64,000 nt of DNA. It comes from Gordonia liuliyuniae (GTDB taxonomy: Bacteria > Actinomycetota > Actinomycetes > Mycobacteriales > Mycobacteriaceae). The DNA lies in the NCBI RefSeq assembly GCF_021739025.1, contig NZ_JAKKOT010000005.1:372001-436000 (forward strand). Direction: 5' to 3'. The position numbers were made by a program, and so were the translations under genes. This document shows positions 47,114-58,606 of the stretch, in pieces (the stretch's first letter is position 1; every line of letters begins with the position of its first letter). Under the pieces are notes generated by a model that made no database searches, was not told the DNA's origin, and saw only the letters and a program-made list of their open reading frames with translations.

Positions 47114-47794
47114 ATGCCCGACCCCGTTGCCCAACCCCGTGCGGCCGATTCCCGTGTGAGTAATCCCAGTGCGACTCACCTCTGGTACGTCAGCTACGGC
47201 TCCAACCTGTGCGCCGACCGACTCTCCTGCTATCTGCAGGGCGGTCGGCCGGACGGCGGACTCCGCACCTACCCGGGCGCACGCGACACCACGCCGCCGC
47301 TCGATGCTCGACCGACGACGCTGCCCGGCCGGATCTTCTTCGCGGGCGAGTCCCGCACCTGGCGCGGCGGCATGGCGTTCTACGACCATCAGACGCCGGG
47401 CCCGACACCGGCGGGCGCCTACCTGATCTCGATCGAACAGTTCGCCGACGTCGCCGCACAGGAGTCCGACCGCGAACCCGTCGTCGACGGCCCGCTCGAA
47501 GCCGCGCTCCGCAACGGCGAGATCCTTCGGCGGCACGGCGACGCGCACATCGTGGACGACGGGATCTACTCGCGCCTGGTCCGGGTCGGCACCATCGACG
47601 GACGGTCCGCGCTCACGTTCACCTCGCCCCGCGGCATCGGCGACGTGCCGCACACCGGGCCGAGCGAACCGTATCTCGCGATGATCAGCCGCGGACTTCG
47701 TGAGACCCACGGCTGGGACGATCACACGGTCGCGCACTATCTCCGGACGTGCGTGTCTGCGAATAGCCACCGTCGGGAGCATCCCGGCCGTTAG
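47114..47794 (+). CDS. Gamma-glutamylcyclotransferase-like protein
   Basis: A 226-residue protein with the GGCT-fold entry motif YVSYGSNLCADRL. Homologues in mycobacteria are sometimes labelled histone deacetylase, which the sequence does not support. TACCGT ends seven bases before the ATG at 47114, suggesting a leaderless start; a GTG at 47156 is an alternative closer to the conserved motif. It is divergent from the dehydrogenase, with an 83-base spacer and matching TACCGT elements on both sides. Substrate unknown. Confidence 0.75.
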   Translation: MPDPVAQPRAADSRVSNPSATHLWYVSYGSNLCADRLSCYLQGGRPDGGLRTYPGARDTTPPLDARPTTLPGRIFFAGESRTWRGGMAFYDHQTPGPTPAGAYLISIEQFADVAAQESDREPVVDGPLEAALRNGEILRRHGDAHIVDDGIYSRLVRVGTIDGRSALTFTSPRGIGDVPHTGPSEPYLAMISRGLRETHGWDDHTVAHYLRTCVSANSHRREHPGR

Positions 47795-47804
47795 GGTCGG
47801 ATCC

Positions 47805-48200
47805 GTGAGCACCTCCACCGATCGTGTCACTGTTCGCGTCCTCGTCTACTCCGATGACTCGGGGACGCGGCGCGAGGTGCTCCGAGCACTGGGGACCACG
47901 CTGCATCCCGACCTGCCCGACCTAGAGTTCGTCGAAGTGGCGACGTCCCCGATGCTGTTGAAGCACCTCGACGGCGGCACGGTCGACGTCGCCATCCTCG
48001 ACGGCGAGGCCTCCCCCGCAGGCGGGATGGGCATGGCCAAACAGGTCCGCGACGAATACGATCCCTGCCCGCCGCTGGTGGTGCTGATCGCCCGCGACGC
48101 CGACCGCTGGCTGGCCGACTGGTCGCGCGCCGACGCGACTGCGCGCGTCCCAGTCGACCCGATCGAACTCTCGCGCACGCTCATCGACCTTCTTCGCTGA
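47805..48200 (+). CDS. Receiver-like protein upstream of nuo (Rv3143-like)
   Basis: A 131-residue stand-alone receiver domain. The acidic pair Asp17/Asp18 and the phospho-acceptor-type Asp66 (AILDGEA) are kept, but the conserved Thr/Ser switch is Ile95 (VLIARD) and the conserved Lys is Val115 (RVPVDP), so normal phosphorylation signalling is doubtful. Rv3143 precedes the nuo operon in M. tuberculosis in the same way. The GTG has TAGGGT seven bases upstream (leaderless-type). A role in controlling respiration is inference. Confidence 0.8.
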   Translation: MSTSTDRVTVRVLVYSDDSGTRREVLRALGTTLHPDLPDLEFVEVATSPMLLKHLDGGTVDVAILDGEASPAGGMGMAKQVRDEYDPCPPLVVLIARDADRWLADWSRADATARVPVDPIELSRTLIDLLR

Positions 48201-48367
48201 CCGGCACGGTCGCGTTGTCCCAGCGCACGCGGCCGGCCGAGCACAGATAGCCGAAACCTCCCACGGCACACATCATTCCGTGAGTAGGGTGTGGTTCAAG
48301 TCACAAGAAACCGATCGACGCCGAAGGCACTCGCTTCGACGCCGTCGAGACAGTGGAGGGCTTGGAG
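48201..48367. promoter_or_regulatory. Leader and promoter region of the nuo operon
   Basis: 167 bases without a gene. TAGGGT at 48285-48290 is the best -10 candidate and would give a leader of about 70 bases; no good -35 is seen. GGAGG lies just before nuoA. Confidence 0.35.
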
Positions 48368-48730
48368 ATGAACGCGTACGGACCGATTCTGGTGCTCGCT
48401 GCGATCGCTGTGGCGTTCGCCGTCGTGTCCGTGATCATCGCGTCTATCGTCGGACCCCGGCGCCGCAACGCCGCTAAGCTCGCCGCCTACGAGTGCGGTA
48501 TCGAACCGCTGCCGCCGGCCGCCGACATCGTCCAACGCTTCCCGGTGAAGTACTACCTGACGGCGATGCTCTTCATCATCTTCGACATCGAGATCGTCTT
48601 CCTCTACCCGTGGGCGGTCGCGTCCGAGAGTCTCGGCTGGTTCGGGCTCATCGCCGTCGCCCTGTTCGTCGTCAACGTGTCCGTCGCCTACGCCTACGAG
48701 TGGCGGCGCGGCGGACTCAGGTGGGATTGA
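48368..48730 (+). CDS. nuoA: NADH dehydrogenase I chain A
   Basis: A 120-residue membrane subunit with three helices. The conserved AAYECGIEP loop and [12 protein letters not shown] are diagnostic. It lies at the junction of the peripheral and membrane arms and helps shape the quinone site. ATG at 48368 is preferred to a GTG at 48353 because GGAGG is correctly spaced. First gene of the 14-gene operon. Confidence 0.95.
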   Translation: MNAYGPILVLAAIAVAFAVVSVIIASIVGPRRRNAAKLAAYECGIEPLPPAADIVQRFPVKYYLTAMLFIIFDIEIVFLYPWAVASESLGWFGLIAVALFVVNVSVAYAYEWRRGGLRWD

Positions 48731-48732
48731 TT

Positions 48733-49287
48733 GTGGGAATCGAAGAGAACCTGCCCGGCGGTCTGTTGCTGACCACGGTCGAGAAGCTCGCCGGATACAT
48801 GCGCCGCGGATCACTCTGGCCTGCCACGTTCGGTCTCGCGTGCTGCGCGATCGAGATGATGGCTAGCACCTCGGGCCGCTACGACATCGCCCGATTCGGC
48901 ATGGAGGCGTTCCGCGCGTCGCCGCGGCAGGCGGATCTGATGATCGTCGCCGGCCGCGTGAGCCAGAAGATGGCTCCGGTGCTCCGCCAGATCTACGACC
49001 AGATGGCCGAACCGAAATGGGTTCTCGCGATGGGCGTCTGCGCGTCGTCCGGCGGCATGTTCAACAACTACGCGATCGTGCAGGGCGTCGACCACGTCGT
49101 CCCGGTCGACATCTACCTGCCGGGCTGCCCGCCGCGCCCGGAAGCGTTGCTCAACGCGATCATCACCCTGCACGAGCAGATCGGCCAGATGCCGTTGGGC
49201 GTGCACCGCGAGGAGGCGATCCGCGCCGCCGAGCAGGCCGCCCTCGCATCGAAGCCGACGATCGAGTTCACGGGGCTCCTGCGATGA
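48733..49287 (+). CDS. nuoB: NADH dehydrogenase I chain B
   Basis: A 184-residue peripheral subunit that carries the N2 4Fe-4S cluster next to quinone. Ligands are Cys37 and Cys38 (FGLACCAIE), the Cys in MGVCASSGG, and the Cys in [12 protein letters not shown] at 48733, two bases after nuoA, gives the M. tuberculosis length; in-frame starts at 48721 and 48727 overlap nuoA. Stop overlaps nuoC (ATGA). Confidence 0.96.
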   Translation: MGIEENLPGGLLLTTVEKLAGYMRRGSLWPATFGLACCAIEMMASTSGRYDIARFGMEAFRASPRQADLMIVAGRVSQKMAPVLRQIYDQMAEPKWVLAMGVCASSGGMFNNYAIVQGVDHVVPVDIYLPGCPPRPEALLNAIITLHEQIGQMPLGVHREEAIRAAEQAALASKPTIEFTGLLR

Positions 49288-49976
49288 GTGGGGAACTCTC
49301 CACCGGGCCCGAGGGACGGGAGGTGATCGCGACCCGGCACGGCCTGTTCGGTCCTTCCGGCACCGGCGACACCTCCGGTTACGGCAGGCTCGTCGCACCG
49401 ATCACGCTGCCGGGCAAGACGGACCGGCCGTTCGGCGGCTATTTCGACGAGATCGCCGACGACCTGGCGAATGCTCTCACCGCCCACGGCATCGCGTTCG
49501 ACGACGCGGTCGACAGGTGTGTGATCTACCGCGACGAGATGACGATTCACGTCGCCCGCACCCACCTGCAGGCCGTGGCCGCCACGCTGCGCGACGAGCC
49601 GTCGCTGCGCTTCGAGCTGTGTCTCGGCGTGTCCGGCGTCCACTACCCTGAGGAAACCGGCCGGGAACTGCACGCGGTCTATCCGCTGCGGTCGATCACC
49701 CACAATCGCGCGGTCACGCTCGAGACGACGGCACCCGACGACGATCCCCACGTGCCGAGCCTGTTTCTGATCTATCCGACCACCGACTGGCACGAACGCG
49801 AGGCCTACGACTTCTTCGGACTGATCTTCGACGGCCATCCGTCGTTGACGCGGATCGAGATGCCCGACGACTGGGAGGGGCATCCGCAGCGCAAGGACTA
49901 CCCGTTGGGCGGCATCCCCGTCGAATACAAGGGCACCACCATCGCCCCGCCCGATCAACGGAGGTCGTACCACTGA
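49284..49976 (+). CDS. nuoC: NADH dehydrogenase I chain C
   Basis: A 230-residue peripheral subunit (30-kDa type). Recognisable by [20 protein letters not shown] followed by [14 protein letters not shown]. It braces NuoD near the quinone cavity. The first 60 residues are an actinobacterial-type N-terminal extension. The start overlaps nuoB by four bases and nuoD starts on its stop. Confidence 0.95.
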   Translation: MSGELSTGPEGREVIATRHGLFGPSGTGDTSGYGRLVAPITLPGKTDRPFGGYFDEIADDLANALTAHGIAFDDAVDRCVIYRDEMTIHVARTHLQAVAATLRDEPSLRFELCLGVSGVHYPEETGRELHAVYPLRSITHNRAVTLETTAPDDDPHVPSLFLIYPTTDWHEREAYDFFGLIFDGHPSLTRIEMPDDWEGHPQRKDYPLGGIPVEYKGTTIAPPDQRRSYH

Positions 49977-51277
49977 TGACCGACACCTTCACCGTGACCG
50001 GAAACGACTGGCAGGACATCGTCTCCGCGGTCGCCGACCGGGCGGCCGAGAACACCGCCGATGAACGGATCGTCGTCAACATGGGGCCACAGCATCCGTC
50101 GACGCACGGGGTTCTGCGCCTGGTCTTGGAGATCGAAGGCGAGACGGTCACCGAGGCCCGCTGCGGGGTCGGCTTCCTGCACACCGGGATTGAGAAGAAC
50201 CTCGAATACCGGACGTGGACGCAGGGGGTCACCTTCGTCACCCGCATGGACTACCTGTCGCCGTTCTTCAACGAGGTCGCCTACTGCCTCGGCGTCGAGA
50301 AGCTGCTCGGTATCACCGACGACATCCCCACCCGGGCCAGCGTGATCCGGGTGATCCTGATGGAGCTCAACCGGATCGCCTCGCACCTGGTGGCGCTCGC
50401 GACTGGCGGGATGGAACTGGGGGCCGTGACCCCGATGTTCCTCGGTTTCGGCGCCCGCGAGAAGATCCTCGACCTGTTCGAAGAGATCACCGGACTGCGC
50501 ATGAACCACGCCTTCGTCCGCCCGGGCGGCGTAGTCGCCGACCTCCCCGACGGGATCGGCGATCGTATCCGCGCGCTCCTCGACGACCTGCCGAACGAGA
50601 TCGGCGAGGTCGAAGCACTGTTGAGCGAGAACTACATCTGGAAGGCCCGCACCAGGGGCGTCGGCTACCTCGATCTGACCGGATGCATGGCGCTCGGCAT
50701 CACCGGGCCGGTGCTTCGCGCGACGGGCCTCCCCTATGACCTGCGCAAGAGCGCACCGTACTGCGGGTACGAGGACTACGACTTCGACATCGTCACCGAC
50801 ACCGCCTGCGACGCGTACGGGCGGTATGCGATCCGGATCGAGGAGATGAAGCAGTCCATCCGCATCGTCCACCAGGCCCTCGACAAGTTGGAGCCGGGCC
50901 CGGTGATGATCGCCGACCGCAAACTCGCGTGGCCCGCCGACCTCGCAGCCGGACCGGACGGCTACGGCAACTCCCCCGAACACATCGCCGAGATCATGGG
51001 CGCCTCCATGGAGTCACTGATCCACCACTTCAAACTCGTCACCGAAGGCATGCGCGTGCCCGCGGGACAGTGCTACGTGTCGATCGAGTCGCCACGAGGA
51101 GAGTTGGGCGTCCACATGGTGTCCGACGGCGGGACGCGCCCGTACCGCGTGCACTTCCGGGACCCGTCGTTCACGAATCTGCAGGCCGTCGCCGCCATGT
51201 GCGAGGGCGGTCTGATCGCCGACGTGATCACCGCCGTCGCCAGCATCGACCCGGTGATGGGAGGAGTGGACCGATGA
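49976..51277 (+). CDS. nuoD: NADH dehydrogenase I chain D
   Basis: A 433-residue 49-kDa-type subunit forming much of the quinone-binding site. Key segments are [22 protein letters not shown], and the C-terminal FRDPSFTNL. Descends from the NiFe-hydrogenase large subunit but lacks its metal-binding Cys. Overlaps nuoC by one base (TGATG) and nuoE by four. Confidence 0.96.
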   Translation: MTDTFTVTGNDWQDIVSAVADRAAENTADERIVVNMGPQHPSTHGVLRLVLEIEGETVTEARCGVGFLHTGIEKNLEYRTWTQGVTFVTRMDYLSPFFNEVAYCLGVEKLLGITDDIPTRASVIRVILMELNRIASHLVALATGGMELGAVTPMFLGFGAREKILDLFEEITGLRMNHAFVRPGGVVADLPDGIGDRIRALLDDLPNEIGEVEALLSENYIWKARTRGVGYLDLTGCMALGITGPVLRATGLPYDLRKSAPYCGYEDYDFDIVTDTACDAYGRYAIRIEEMKQSIRIVHQALDKLEPGPVMIADRKLAWPADLAAGPDGYGNSPEHIAEIMGASMESLIHHFKLVTEGMRVPAGQCYVSIESPRGELGVHMVSDGGTRPYRVHFRDPSFTNLQAVAAMCEGGLIADVITAVASIDPVMGGVDR

Positions 51278-51939
51278 GCGCCGAACCCATCAAGCGCGAA
51301 CTGCTTCCGATCCTGTTCTCGACGTCGGAGCCGACGCCGCCGATCGAGTTCACCGGACCTGATGCCTTTCCTGCAGACGTCGTCGACACGCTGCGTGCCG
51401 AAGCCGACGAGATCGTCCAGCGCTACCCGCAGTCCCGGTCGGCGCTGCTCCCGCTGCTGCACCTCGTGCAGAGCGTCGACGGCTACCTCACCCGGGCTGG
51501 CATCACGTTCTGCGCGGAACGGCTGCGTCTCACGACGGCACAGGTGGCGTCCGTCGCGACGTTTTACACGATGTATCGGCGCGAACCGACCGGTGACTAT
51601 CTGGTCGGCGTCTGCACCAACACGCTGTGCGCGGTGATGGGCGGCGACGCGATCGCCGAGCACCTGTCCGCCGAGCTCGGTATCGGAGACGGCGAGACCA
51701 CCGCGGACGGTGCGGTCACTCTCGAGCGCATCGAATGCAACGCGGCGTGCGACCACGCACCGGTCGTGATGGTGAACTGGGAGTTCTTCGACGCGCAGAC
51801 GCCAGACTCGGCGGGCGCGCTCGTCGACTCGCTGCGCGGCGGGACGCCTCCGGCGCCGAGTCGCGGCGCGTCGTCACTATGCACGTTCCGGCAGACGGCA
51901 CGGCTTCTCGCCGGACTCGACGAGCAGGGCCCCGCATGA
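51274..51939 (+). CDS. nuoE: NADH dehydrogenase I chain E
   Basis: A 221-residue thioredoxin-like subunit holding the N1a 2Fe-2S cluster, with ligands Cys114, Cys119, Cys155 and Cys159 (CTNTLC and CNAAC). It pairs with NuoF in the NADH module. The C-terminal 40 residues are a Pro/Ser-rich tail. Overlaps nuoD and nuoF by four bases each. Confidence 0.95.
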   Translation: MSAEPIKRELLPILFSTSEPTPPIEFTGPDAFPADVVDTLRAEADEIVQRYPQSRSALLPLLHLVQSVDGYLTRAGITFCAERLRLTTAQVASVATFYTMYRREPTGDYLVGVCTNTLCAVMGGDAIAEHLSAELGIGDGETTADGAVTLERIECNAACDHAPVVMVNWEFFDAQTPDSAGALVDSLRGGTPPAPSRGASSLCTFRQTARLLAGLDEQGPA

Positions 51940-53279
51940 TCGCCATCGACCTCCCCACCCCGGACGCCGAGCCCGCGCAGGTGCCCGTCCTGTCGCGGTA
52001 CTGGTCGGACGACGAACCGTGGTTGCTGCGGAACTATGTGCACCGCAACGGTTATCAGGGTCTCAAGGCGGCCTTGCAGATGTCCCCCGATGAGGTCATC
52101 GAGCTGGTCAAGGCTTCCGGTCTCCGGGGGCGCGGCGGCGCGGGCTTCCCGGTCGGCACCAAATGGTCGTTCATCCCGCAGCGCGAAGAACACCCCAAAC
52201 CGCACTATCTCGTGGTGAATGCGGACGAGTCCGAGCCGGGCACGTGCAAGGACATGCCGCTCATGCTGGCGACGCCGCACACCCTCGTCGAAGGCGTGAT
52301 CATCGCGGCGTACGCGATCCGTGCGCGGCACGCGTTCATCTATGTGCGCGGCGAGGTCGCCTCGGTCATCCGTCGGCTGCGGGCCGCGGTCGACGAAGCG
52401 TACGAGATCGGGCTGCTCGGCACGCACATCTTCGGGTCGGGCTTCGACCTTGACGTCGTGGTCCACGCGGGCGCGGGCGCCTACATCTGCGGCGAGGAGA
52501 CGGCCCTGCTCGACTCCCTCGAAGGCCGCCGCGGCCAGCCGCGGCTGCGGCCGCCGTTCCCGGCGAGCGAAGGCCTGTACGCGAGCCCGACCGTCGTCAA
52601 CAACGTCGAGTCGATCGCGAGCGTTCCGTCGATCCTGCGCAACGGCGTCGACTGGTTCCGGTCGATGGGCACCGAGAAGTCACCCGGCTTCACCCTGTAC
52701 TCGCTGTCCGGCCACGTCACCCGCCCCGGACAGTACGAGGCGCCGCTGGGCGTCACCCTCCGCGAACTCCTCGACCTCGCGGGCGGCATCCGAGACGGCC
52801 ACGAACTCAAGTTCTGGACGCCTGGCGGGTCGTCGACACCGATGTTCACCGCCGACCACCTCGACGTCCCCCTCGACTACGAGGGCGTCGGCGCAGCCGG
52901 ATCGATGCTCGGCACGAAAGCCGTCCAACTCTTCGACGAGACGACGTGCGTGGTGCGCGCGGTGCTGCGGTGGACCGAGTTCTACAAACACGAGTCGTGC
53001 GGCAAGTGCACGCCGTGCCGCGAAGGCACGTACTGGCTGGTCGAGATCTTGCAGCGCATCGAGGACGGGACGGGGACCGAAGCCGACATCGAACTGCTCG
53101 CCGAGACCACCGGCAACGTCGTCGGCAAGAGTTTCTGTGCGCTCGGTGACGGCGCCGGCAGCCCGATCACCTCGTCGCTGGAGTACTTCCGCGACGAGTA
53201 TCTCGCGCACGTGCGCGACGGCGGCTGCCCGTTCGACCCAGCGCTCTCGACGGTGTTCCCCAGCGGAGGTGCGGTATGA
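51936..53279 (+). CDS. nuoF: NADH dehydrogenase I chain F
   Basis: A 447-residue subunit that binds NADH and FMN and the N3 4Fe-4S cluster. The nucleotide segment is [16 protein letters not shown], followed by [12 protein letters not shown]; cluster ligands are Cys355, Cys358 and Cys361 (CGKCTPC) plus Cys401 (SFCALGD). This is the electron entry point of complex I. ATG at 51936 overlaps the nuoE stop; its own stop overlaps nuoG. Confidence 0.96.
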   Translation: MIAIDLPTPDAEPAQVPVLSRYWSDDEPWLLRNYVHRNGYQGLKAALQMSPDEVIELVKASGLRGRGGAGFPVGTKWSFIPQREEHPKPHYLVVNADESEPGTCKDMPLMLATPHTLVEGVIIAAYAIRARHAFIYVRGEVASVIRRLRAAVDEAYEIGLLGTHIFGSGFDLDVVVHAGAGAYICGEETALLDSLEGRRGQPRLRPPFPASEGLYASPTVVNNVESIASVPSILRNGVDWFRSMGTEKSPGFTLYSLSGHVTRPGQYEAPLGVTLRELLDLAGGIRDGHELKFWTPGGSSTPMFTADHLDVPLDYEGVGAAGSMLGTKAVQLFDETTCVVRAVLRWTEFYKHESCGKCTPCREGTYWLVEILQRIEDGTGTEADIELLAETTGNVVGKSFCALGDGAGSPITSSLEYFRDEYLAHVRDGGCPFDPALSTVFPSGGAV

Positions 53280-55633
53280 CGGGCACAACGGCCGACCTGG
53301 TGACTCTCACGATCGACGACGTCGAGATCTCAGTGCCCACAGGCACGCTGGTGATCCGCGCGGCCGAGATGATCGGCGTCGACATCCCCCGCTTCTGCGA
53401 TCACCCGCTGCTGGCTCCGGTCGGCGCATGCCGACAGTGCCTGGTCGAGATCGAGGGCATGCGCAAGCCGATGGCCTCGTGCACGACGGTGGTCAGTCCC
53501 GACATGGTCGTCCGCACCCAGCATTCGTCAGTGGAAGCGGCGTCGGCCCAGCGCGGAGTGATGGAACTGCTGCTCATCAACCATCCACTCGACTGTCCGA
53601 CCTGTGACAAGGGCGGTGAGTGCCCACTGCAGAACCAGGCGATGTCGGCGGGTAGGCCCGTGTCCCGATTCGGCGGCGTGAAACGGACGTACACGAAGCC
53701 GGTCCCCCTCTCGTCGGAGGTGCTGCTCGACCGTGAACGCTGCGTACTGTGTGCGCGTTGCACGCGATTCGCCGAGCAGATCGCAGGCGATCCGCTGATC
53801 GAGCTCGCCGATCGCGGTGCCCTGCAGCAGGTCTCGGCCTACGCGGACGACCCGTTCATGTCGTATTTCTCGGGGAACACCGTCCAGATCTGTCCGGTCG
53901 GCGCGCTCACCGGCGCCGCGTACCGATTCCGGTCGCGCCCGTTCGATCTGACCTCGTCACCGAGCGTCTGCGAGCACTGTGCGTCCGGCTGCGCTCAGCG
54001 CACCGACCACCGTCGCGGACAGGTGTTGCGACGTTTGGCCGGTGACGATCCCGACGTCAACGAGGAGTGGAACTGCGACAAGGGGCGGTGGGCGCACGCC
54101 TACGTCACCGAACGCGACCGGATCACCGCGCCGATGGTGCGCGGTGACGACGGGACACTCGCCTCGACGTCGTGGCCGCATGCGCTCGCGGTGGCCGCGG
54201 CGGCACTCGGGTCGGCACGGGTCGGCGTCCTGGTCGGCGGTCGAGCGACGGTCGAGGACGCGTACGCGTACGGGAAGTTCGCACGTGTCGCCCTCGGCAC
54301 GTCCGACGTCGACTTCCGTGCCCGTGCGGAGTCGGCCGAGGAGACCGACTTCCTCGCCGCGCACGTCGCGGGCACCGGAGTCGGCGTCACCTACGCCGAC
54401 CTCGAAACCGCGCCGGTGGTGGTGCTCGCCGGGTTCGAGCCCGAGGAGGAGTCGCCGATCGTCTTTCTGCGTCTGCGGAAGGCCGTGCGCACCAGCGGGC
54501 AGCGCGTGCACACGATTGCCCCGCTGCTCAGCGCGGGTGCACAGAAGCTGTCGGCGACGTTGATCGGCTGTGTCCCCGGCGACGAAGCGCACGCGCTGCG
54601 CAGCGGCGACGTCGCCGATCTCCTGGCCGAACCGGGCGCGATCCTCGTGGTCGGCGAACGTCTCGCGGGCAGTCCGGGCGCGTTGACTGCGGCAGTCCAG
54701 TCGGGCGCACGCCTCGCCTGGATCCCGCGCCGCGCGGGTGAACGCGGAGCCCTCGACGTCGGTGCGGCGCCCAATCTGCTGCCCGCGGGTCGCCCGGTGT
54801 CGTCGGAGCGGGCGCGCACCGAGATCGGCGCGGTCTGGGGCGCCGAGATCCCCACGGGGCCGGGCCGGTCGACGTCGCAGATCCTGCACGCGCTCACCGC
54901 GGGTGACCTGGACGCCGTCGTCGTGGGCGGCGTCGGACTGGACGACCTGCCCGATCCCGCGGCCGCCGCCGACGCGCTCCGGGCCGCGACTTTCGTGGTG
55001 AGTCTGGAACAGCGCGAGTCGGCGGTGACTGCTCTCGCCGATGTGGTGCTGCCGGTCGCCGCCGCCCCGGAGAAGGCCGGCACGTTCGTCGACTGGGAGG
55101 GACGTCCGCGGCCGTTCGCGGCGGCGCTGTCCACCGAGGCGGGAAGCGTCCCACTGTCGGATCATCGGGTGCTGCACGCACTCTCCACCGAGATGGGCAC
55201 CGACCTGAACTGTGACGACGCCGCGGCGATCCACGACGAGTTCGGCCGGGTCGGCGCGTGGGACGGTCCCCGTCACACCGCAGAGTCGGTGGCCGCAGTG
55301 GCGCGGTCCGACCGCGGCGCCGGGCACGCGGTGCTCGCCTCCTGGCGGATGCTCCTCGACCTCGGTCGCATGCAGGATGGCGAACCGTATCTGGCCGGGA
55401 CGGCACGGCCGCCGGTCGCGCGACTGTCGTCGGCCACCGCCGACGAGATCGGTGTCGCCGACGGCCAGTCGCTCACAGTGTCGACCGAGCACGGCCGCAT
55501 CACTCTGCCGCTCGCGGTCACCGAGATGACCGACGACGTCGTCTGGCTGCCGATGAACTCCCCCGGATCACGGTTGTATCCGACACTGCGCGCCCGGCCG
55601 GGCGACACCGTCGTCATCGGGAGCGCGCAATGA
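53276..55633 (+). CDS. nuoG: NADH dehydrogenase I chain G
   Basis: A 785-residue 75-kDa-type subunit carrying a chain of iron-sulfur clusters. The N-terminal 2Fe-2S has Cys41, Cys52, Cys55 and Cys69; further ligands occur in [27 protein letters not shown] and QICPVGAL, and CEHCASGC begins the extra N7-type site. The C-terminal half is molybdopterin-oxidoreductase-like without cofactor motifs. Overlaps nuoF and nuoH by four bases. Confidence 0.95.
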   Translation: MTGTTADLVTLTIDDVEISVPTGTLVIRAAEMIGVDIPRFCDHPLLAPVGACRQCLVEIEGMRKPMASCTTVVSPDMVVRTQHSSVEAASAQRGVMELLLINHPLDCPTCDKGGECPLQNQAMSAGRPVSRFGGVKRTYTKPVPLSSEVLLDRERCVLCARCTRFAEQIAGDPLIELADRGALQQVSAYADDPFMSYFSGNTVQICPVGALTGAAYRFRSRPFDLTSSPSVCEHCASGCAQRTDHRRGQVLRRLAGDDPDVNEEWNCDKGRWAHAYVTERDRITAPMVRGDDGTLASTSWPHALAVAAAALGSARVGVLVGGRATVEDAYAYGKFARVALGTSDVDFRARAESAEETDFLAAHVAGTGVGVTYADLETAPVVVLAGFEPEEESPIVFLRLRKAVRTSGQRVHTIAPLLSAGAQKLSATLIGCVPGDEAHALRSGDVADLLAEPGAILVVGERLAGSPGALTAAVQSGARLAWIPRRAGERGALDVGAAPNLLPAGRPVSSERARTEIGAVWGAEIPTGPGRSTSQILHALTAGDLDAVVVGGVGLDDLPDPAAAADALRAATFVVSLEQRESAVTALADVVLPVAAAPEKAGTFVDWEGRPRPFAAALSTEAGSVPLSDHRVLHALSTEMGTDLNCDDAAAIHDEFGRVGAWDGPRHTAESVAAVARSDRGAGHAVLASWRMLLDLGRMQDGEPYLAGTARPPVARLSSATADEIGVADGQSLTVSTEHGRITLPLAVTEMTDDVVWLPMNSPGSRLYPTLRARPGDTVVIGSAQ

Positions 55634-56931
55634 TCGCGGCCACCGACTATCCGACGCTCGCCGACTTCGGGTACGACCCGTGGTGGCTGATGCTCGCGAA
55701 AGCCATCGGCATCTTCGTGTTCCTCGTCGTGACGGTCCTCGCCGGGATCCTGATCGAACGCAAGATCATGGCGCGCATGCAGAGGCGGCTCGGCCCCAAC
55801 CGTCTCGGCCCGGGCGGTCTCCTCCAGTCGTTGGCCGACGGGGTGAAGCTCGCGTTGAAAGAGGGGCTGACCCCTGCGGGCGTCGACAAGGTGATCTATC
55901 TGCTGGCGCCGATCATCGCGGTGGTCCCGGCGATCACCGCGTTCGCCGTCATCCCGATGGGCCCGCAGGTCTCGGTGTTCGGTCACGTCACCCCGTTGCA
56001 GCTGACCGACCTCCCGGTCGGTGTTCTCTATGTCCTGGCGATCACGTCGATCGGCGTCTACGGCATCATCCTGGCCGGGTGGGCGTCGAGTTCGACGTAC
56101 CCGCTGCTCGGCGGTCTACGGTCGACGGCCCAGGTCATCTCGTACGAGATCGCGATGGGGCTCTCGTTCGCGTCGGTGTTCCTGATCTCGGCGACCATGT
56201 CGACGTCGGAGATCGTCGGCGGACAACGACACCACTGGTATCTCCTGCTGGTTCTGCCGTCGTTCGTGATCTACCTGATCTCAATGGTCGGCGAGACCAA
56301 TCGTGCCCCGTTCGATCTCCCCGAGGCCGAGGGGGAGCTCGTCGGCGGGTTCCACACCGAGTACTCGTCACTCAAGTTCGCGATGTTCATGCTCGCCGAG
56401 TACGTCAACATGGCGACCGTGTCGGCGCTGGCCACCACGCTGTTCCTCGGCGGCTGGCAGGCGCCGTGGCCGATCAGCGTGTGGGACGGCGCGAACTCCG
56501 GCTGGTGGCCGTTGCTGTGGTTCACCGCGAAGATGTGGTGCTTCCTGTTCATGTTCTTCTGGCTGCGGACGGCGCTTCCGCGGCTGCGCTACGACCAGTT
56601 CATGAACCTCGGCTGGAAGGTGCTCATCCCGGTCGCCCTCGGCTGGGTGATGGTGGTCGGCGTGATCGATCAGGCCACCCGCGGACAGTCCGACCTGGTG
56701 ACCTCGTTGATCCTCGCGGCCGCCGGCGTCTGCGTCACCGCGCTGCTCATCTACGCGATCAGCCGGCTGAGCCGTCCGCGCCCTCCGGACTCCGCGCCCC
56801 GCCGGCCGGACGGGCGCGAGCCGTTCGATCCGATGGCAGGCGGATTCCCCGTCCCGCCCCTTCCCGGTCAGACCCTGCCCGACCATCCTCTCGAGAAGAA
56901 ACTCGCCGTCGATCAGAAGGGAGCCCCGTGA
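55630..56931 (+). CDS. nuoH: NADH dehydrogenase I chain H
   Basis: A 433-residue membrane subunit at the quinone entrance. Hallmarks are [22 protein letters not shown] and the acidic loop [20 protein letters not shown]. The first helices are longer than usual and the C-terminus has a Pro/Arg-rich cytoplasmic tail of about 60 residues. Overlaps nuoG by four bases and nuoI by one. Confidence 0.96.
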   Translation: MIAATDYPTLADFGYDPWWLMLAKAIGIFVFLVVTVLAGILIERKIMARMQRRLGPNRLGPGGLLQSLADGVKLALKEGLTPAGVDKVIYLLAPIIAVVPAITAFAVIPMGPQVSVFGHVTPLQLTDLPVGVLYVLAITSIGVYGIILAGWASSSTYPLLGGLRSTAQVISYEIAMGLSFASVFLISATMSTSEIVGGQRHHWYLLLVLPSFVIYLISMVGETNRAPFDLPEAEGELVGGFHTEYSSLKFAMFMLAEYVNMATVSALATTLFLGGWQAPWPISVWDGANSGWWPLLWFTAKMWCFLFMFFWLRTALPRLRYDQFMNLGWKVLIPVALGWVMVVGVIDQATRGQSDLVTSLILAAAGVCVTALLIYAISRLSRPRPPDSAPRRPDGREPFDPMAGGFPVPPLPGQTLPDHPLEKKLAVDQKGAP

Positions 56932-57440
56932 TGCCCGAGATCCCCGACAGACTGAAGCCGGTCGCCGGATTCGGTACGACATTCGCGTCGATGTTCCGTA
57001 CGCCGATCACCGAGCAGTACCCAGAGGAGCGCAAGCCCGCGCCGGCCCGTTCGCACGGCCGACACCAACTGAACCGGTACGACGACGGGTTGGAGAAGTG
57101 CATCGGCTGCGAGTTGTGTGCGTGGGCGTGTCCGGCCGACGCGATCTTCGTCGAAGGAGCCGACAACACCGAGGAGGAGCGGTACTCGCCCGGCGAACGG
57201 TACGGCCGCGTCTACCAGATCAACTATCTGCGTTGCATCGGCTGCGGTCTGTGCATCGAAGCGTGTCCGACGCGGGCTCTCACCATGACCGGCGAGTACG
57301 AGATCGTCGGCACCGACCGCGACAGCATGATCTTCGAGAAGGACCAACTACTGGCTCCGCTCAGCGATTCGATGGAGGAGCCACCGCATCCGATGGCCGA
57401 GGGCACGCGGCCCGAAGACTACTACCGCGGTGAGGTATGA
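56931..57440 (+). CDS. nuoI: NADH dehydrogenase I chain I
   Basis: A 169-residue ferredoxin-like subunit with two 4Fe-4S sites, [12 protein letters not shown] and [12 protein letters not shown], that pass electrons towards NuoB. ATG at 56931 shares one base with the nuoH stop; GTG at 56928 is also in frame. Stop overlaps nuoJ. Confidence 0.96.
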   Translation: MPEIPDRLKPVAGFGTTFASMFRTPITEQYPEERKPAPARSHGRHQLNRYDDGLEKCIGCELCAWACPADAIFVEGADNTEEERYSPGERYGRVYQINYLRCIGCGLCIEACPTRALTMTGEYEIVGTDRDSMIFEKDQLLAPLSDSMEEPPHPMAEGTRPEDYYRGEV

Positions 57441-58306
57441 GCGCGGTTCTCGCCGCGAGCCTGGCGACGACGCCCGGGACGGAAGCGGTCACGTTCTGGA
57501 TTCTCGGCGTCATCGTGGTGATCGGCGCACTCGGCGTCGTCCTCAGCCCGAAGGCCGTGTACTCGGCGGTGTTCCTCGCGATGACGATGATCATCTTCGC
57601 GGTCTTCTACGTGATGCAGGGCGCACTGTTCCTCGGTGTCGTCCAGGTGGTCGTGTACACGGGCGCGGTGATGATGCTCTTCCTGTTCGTGTTGATGCTG
57701 ATCGGTGTCGACTCGTCGGACTCCCTCGTGGAGGCCGTCCGCGGCCAGCGTCTCGTCGCGATCGGCCTCTCGCTCGGTTTCGGTGTGCTGTTGGTCGCGG
57801 CGATCGGCTCGGCGTCCATCGCCCCGTTCGTCGGCGCTCCTGATCTGAGCGACGGCACGGCTCCCGGCGGCGGCAACGCCAACATTCGGGCGCTCGCCGA
57901 GATCATCTTCGTCCGCTATCTGTGGGCGTTCGAGCTGACCGGTGCCCTGTTGATCACGGCGACGCTCGGCGCGATGGTCCTCGCCCACCGCCGACGGACC
58001 GGGCCCGTTCGAGGCCAGCGCGAACTGTCCGTCGAGCGTTTCCGGCACGGCGGTCACGTCACGGGGCTCCCGGCGCCCGGCGTGTACGCCCGCCACAACG
58101 CGGTCGACATTCCCGGCCGTCTCCCCGACGGGAGCCCGTCCCGCCTCTCGGTGAACAACCGCCTGACGCCGCGGGCCCTGACCGAGGCGGGGCACGCTCT
58201 CCCCGCCGCCGACTCGCCACCAGCGTCGAGAACACCGCAGTCGAACACCTCGGAGTCGCACACCTCACAGCCGAACACCTCGGAGCGAGCGGAGCCGAGA
58301 TCGTGA
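57437..58306 (+). CDS. nuoJ: NADH dehydrogenase I chain J
   Basis: A 289-residue membrane subunit with five helices, including [18 protein letters not shown], the pi-bulge helix of NuoJ. After about residue 190 a hydrophilic tail is added, ending in a Thr/Ser/Asn-rich segment with a repeated CGAACACCTCGGAG (58242-58255 and 58272-58285). The tail overlaps the nuoK start by four bases (GTGA). Confidence 0.94.
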   Translation: MSAVLAASLATTPGTEAVTFWILGVIVVIGALGVVLSPKAVYSAVFLAMTMIIFAVFYVMQGALFLGVVQVVVYTGAVMMLFLFVLMLIGVDSSDSLVEAVRGQRLVAIGLSLGFGVLLVAAIGSASIAPFVGAPDLSDGTAPGGGNANIRALAEIIFVRYLWAFELTGALLITATLGAMVLAHRRRTGPVRGQRELSVERFRHGGHVTGLPAPGVYARHNAVDIPGRLPDGSPSRLSVNNRLTPRALTEAGHALPAADSPPASRTPQSNTSESHTSQPNTSERAEPRS

Positions 58307-58602
58307 ATCCCGCCAACTACCTCTATCTCGCCGCGATCGTCTTCGCGATCGGTGCTGCGGGAGTCTTGTTGCGGCGCAACGCGATCGTCGTCTTCATGTG
58401 CATCGAGTTGATGTTGAACGCGGCCAATCTGGCGTTCGTCACGTTCGCTCGCATGCACGGCAGCTTCGACGGCCAGGTGATCGCGTTCTTCACGATGGTG
58501 GTGGCCGCGGCCGAAGTGGTGATCGGGCTCGCGATCATTATGACGATCTTCCGTACCCGCCGTTCCGCTTCGGTGGACGACGCAGACTTGTTGAGGCGGT
58601 GA
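58303..58602 (+). CDS. nuoK: NADH dehydrogenase I chain K
   Basis: A 99-residue three-helix membrane subunit. The conserved Glu residues lie in [12 protein letters not shown] and [11 protein letters not shown] and take part in proton transfer. GTG start overlaps the nuoJ stop. It is followed after four bases by nuoL. Confidence 0.95.
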   Translation: MNPANYLYLAAIVFAIGAAGVLLRRNAIVVFMCIELMLNAANLAFVTFARMHGSFDGQVIAFFTMVVAAAEVVIGLAIIMTIFRTRRSASVDDADLLRR

Positions 58603-58606
58603 CGGC

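Noticed and set aside
47114-47794. Histone deacetylase label used for similar proteins
   Set aside because: The YGSNL motif and layout fit the GGCT fold; no deacetylase zinc-site pattern is seen.
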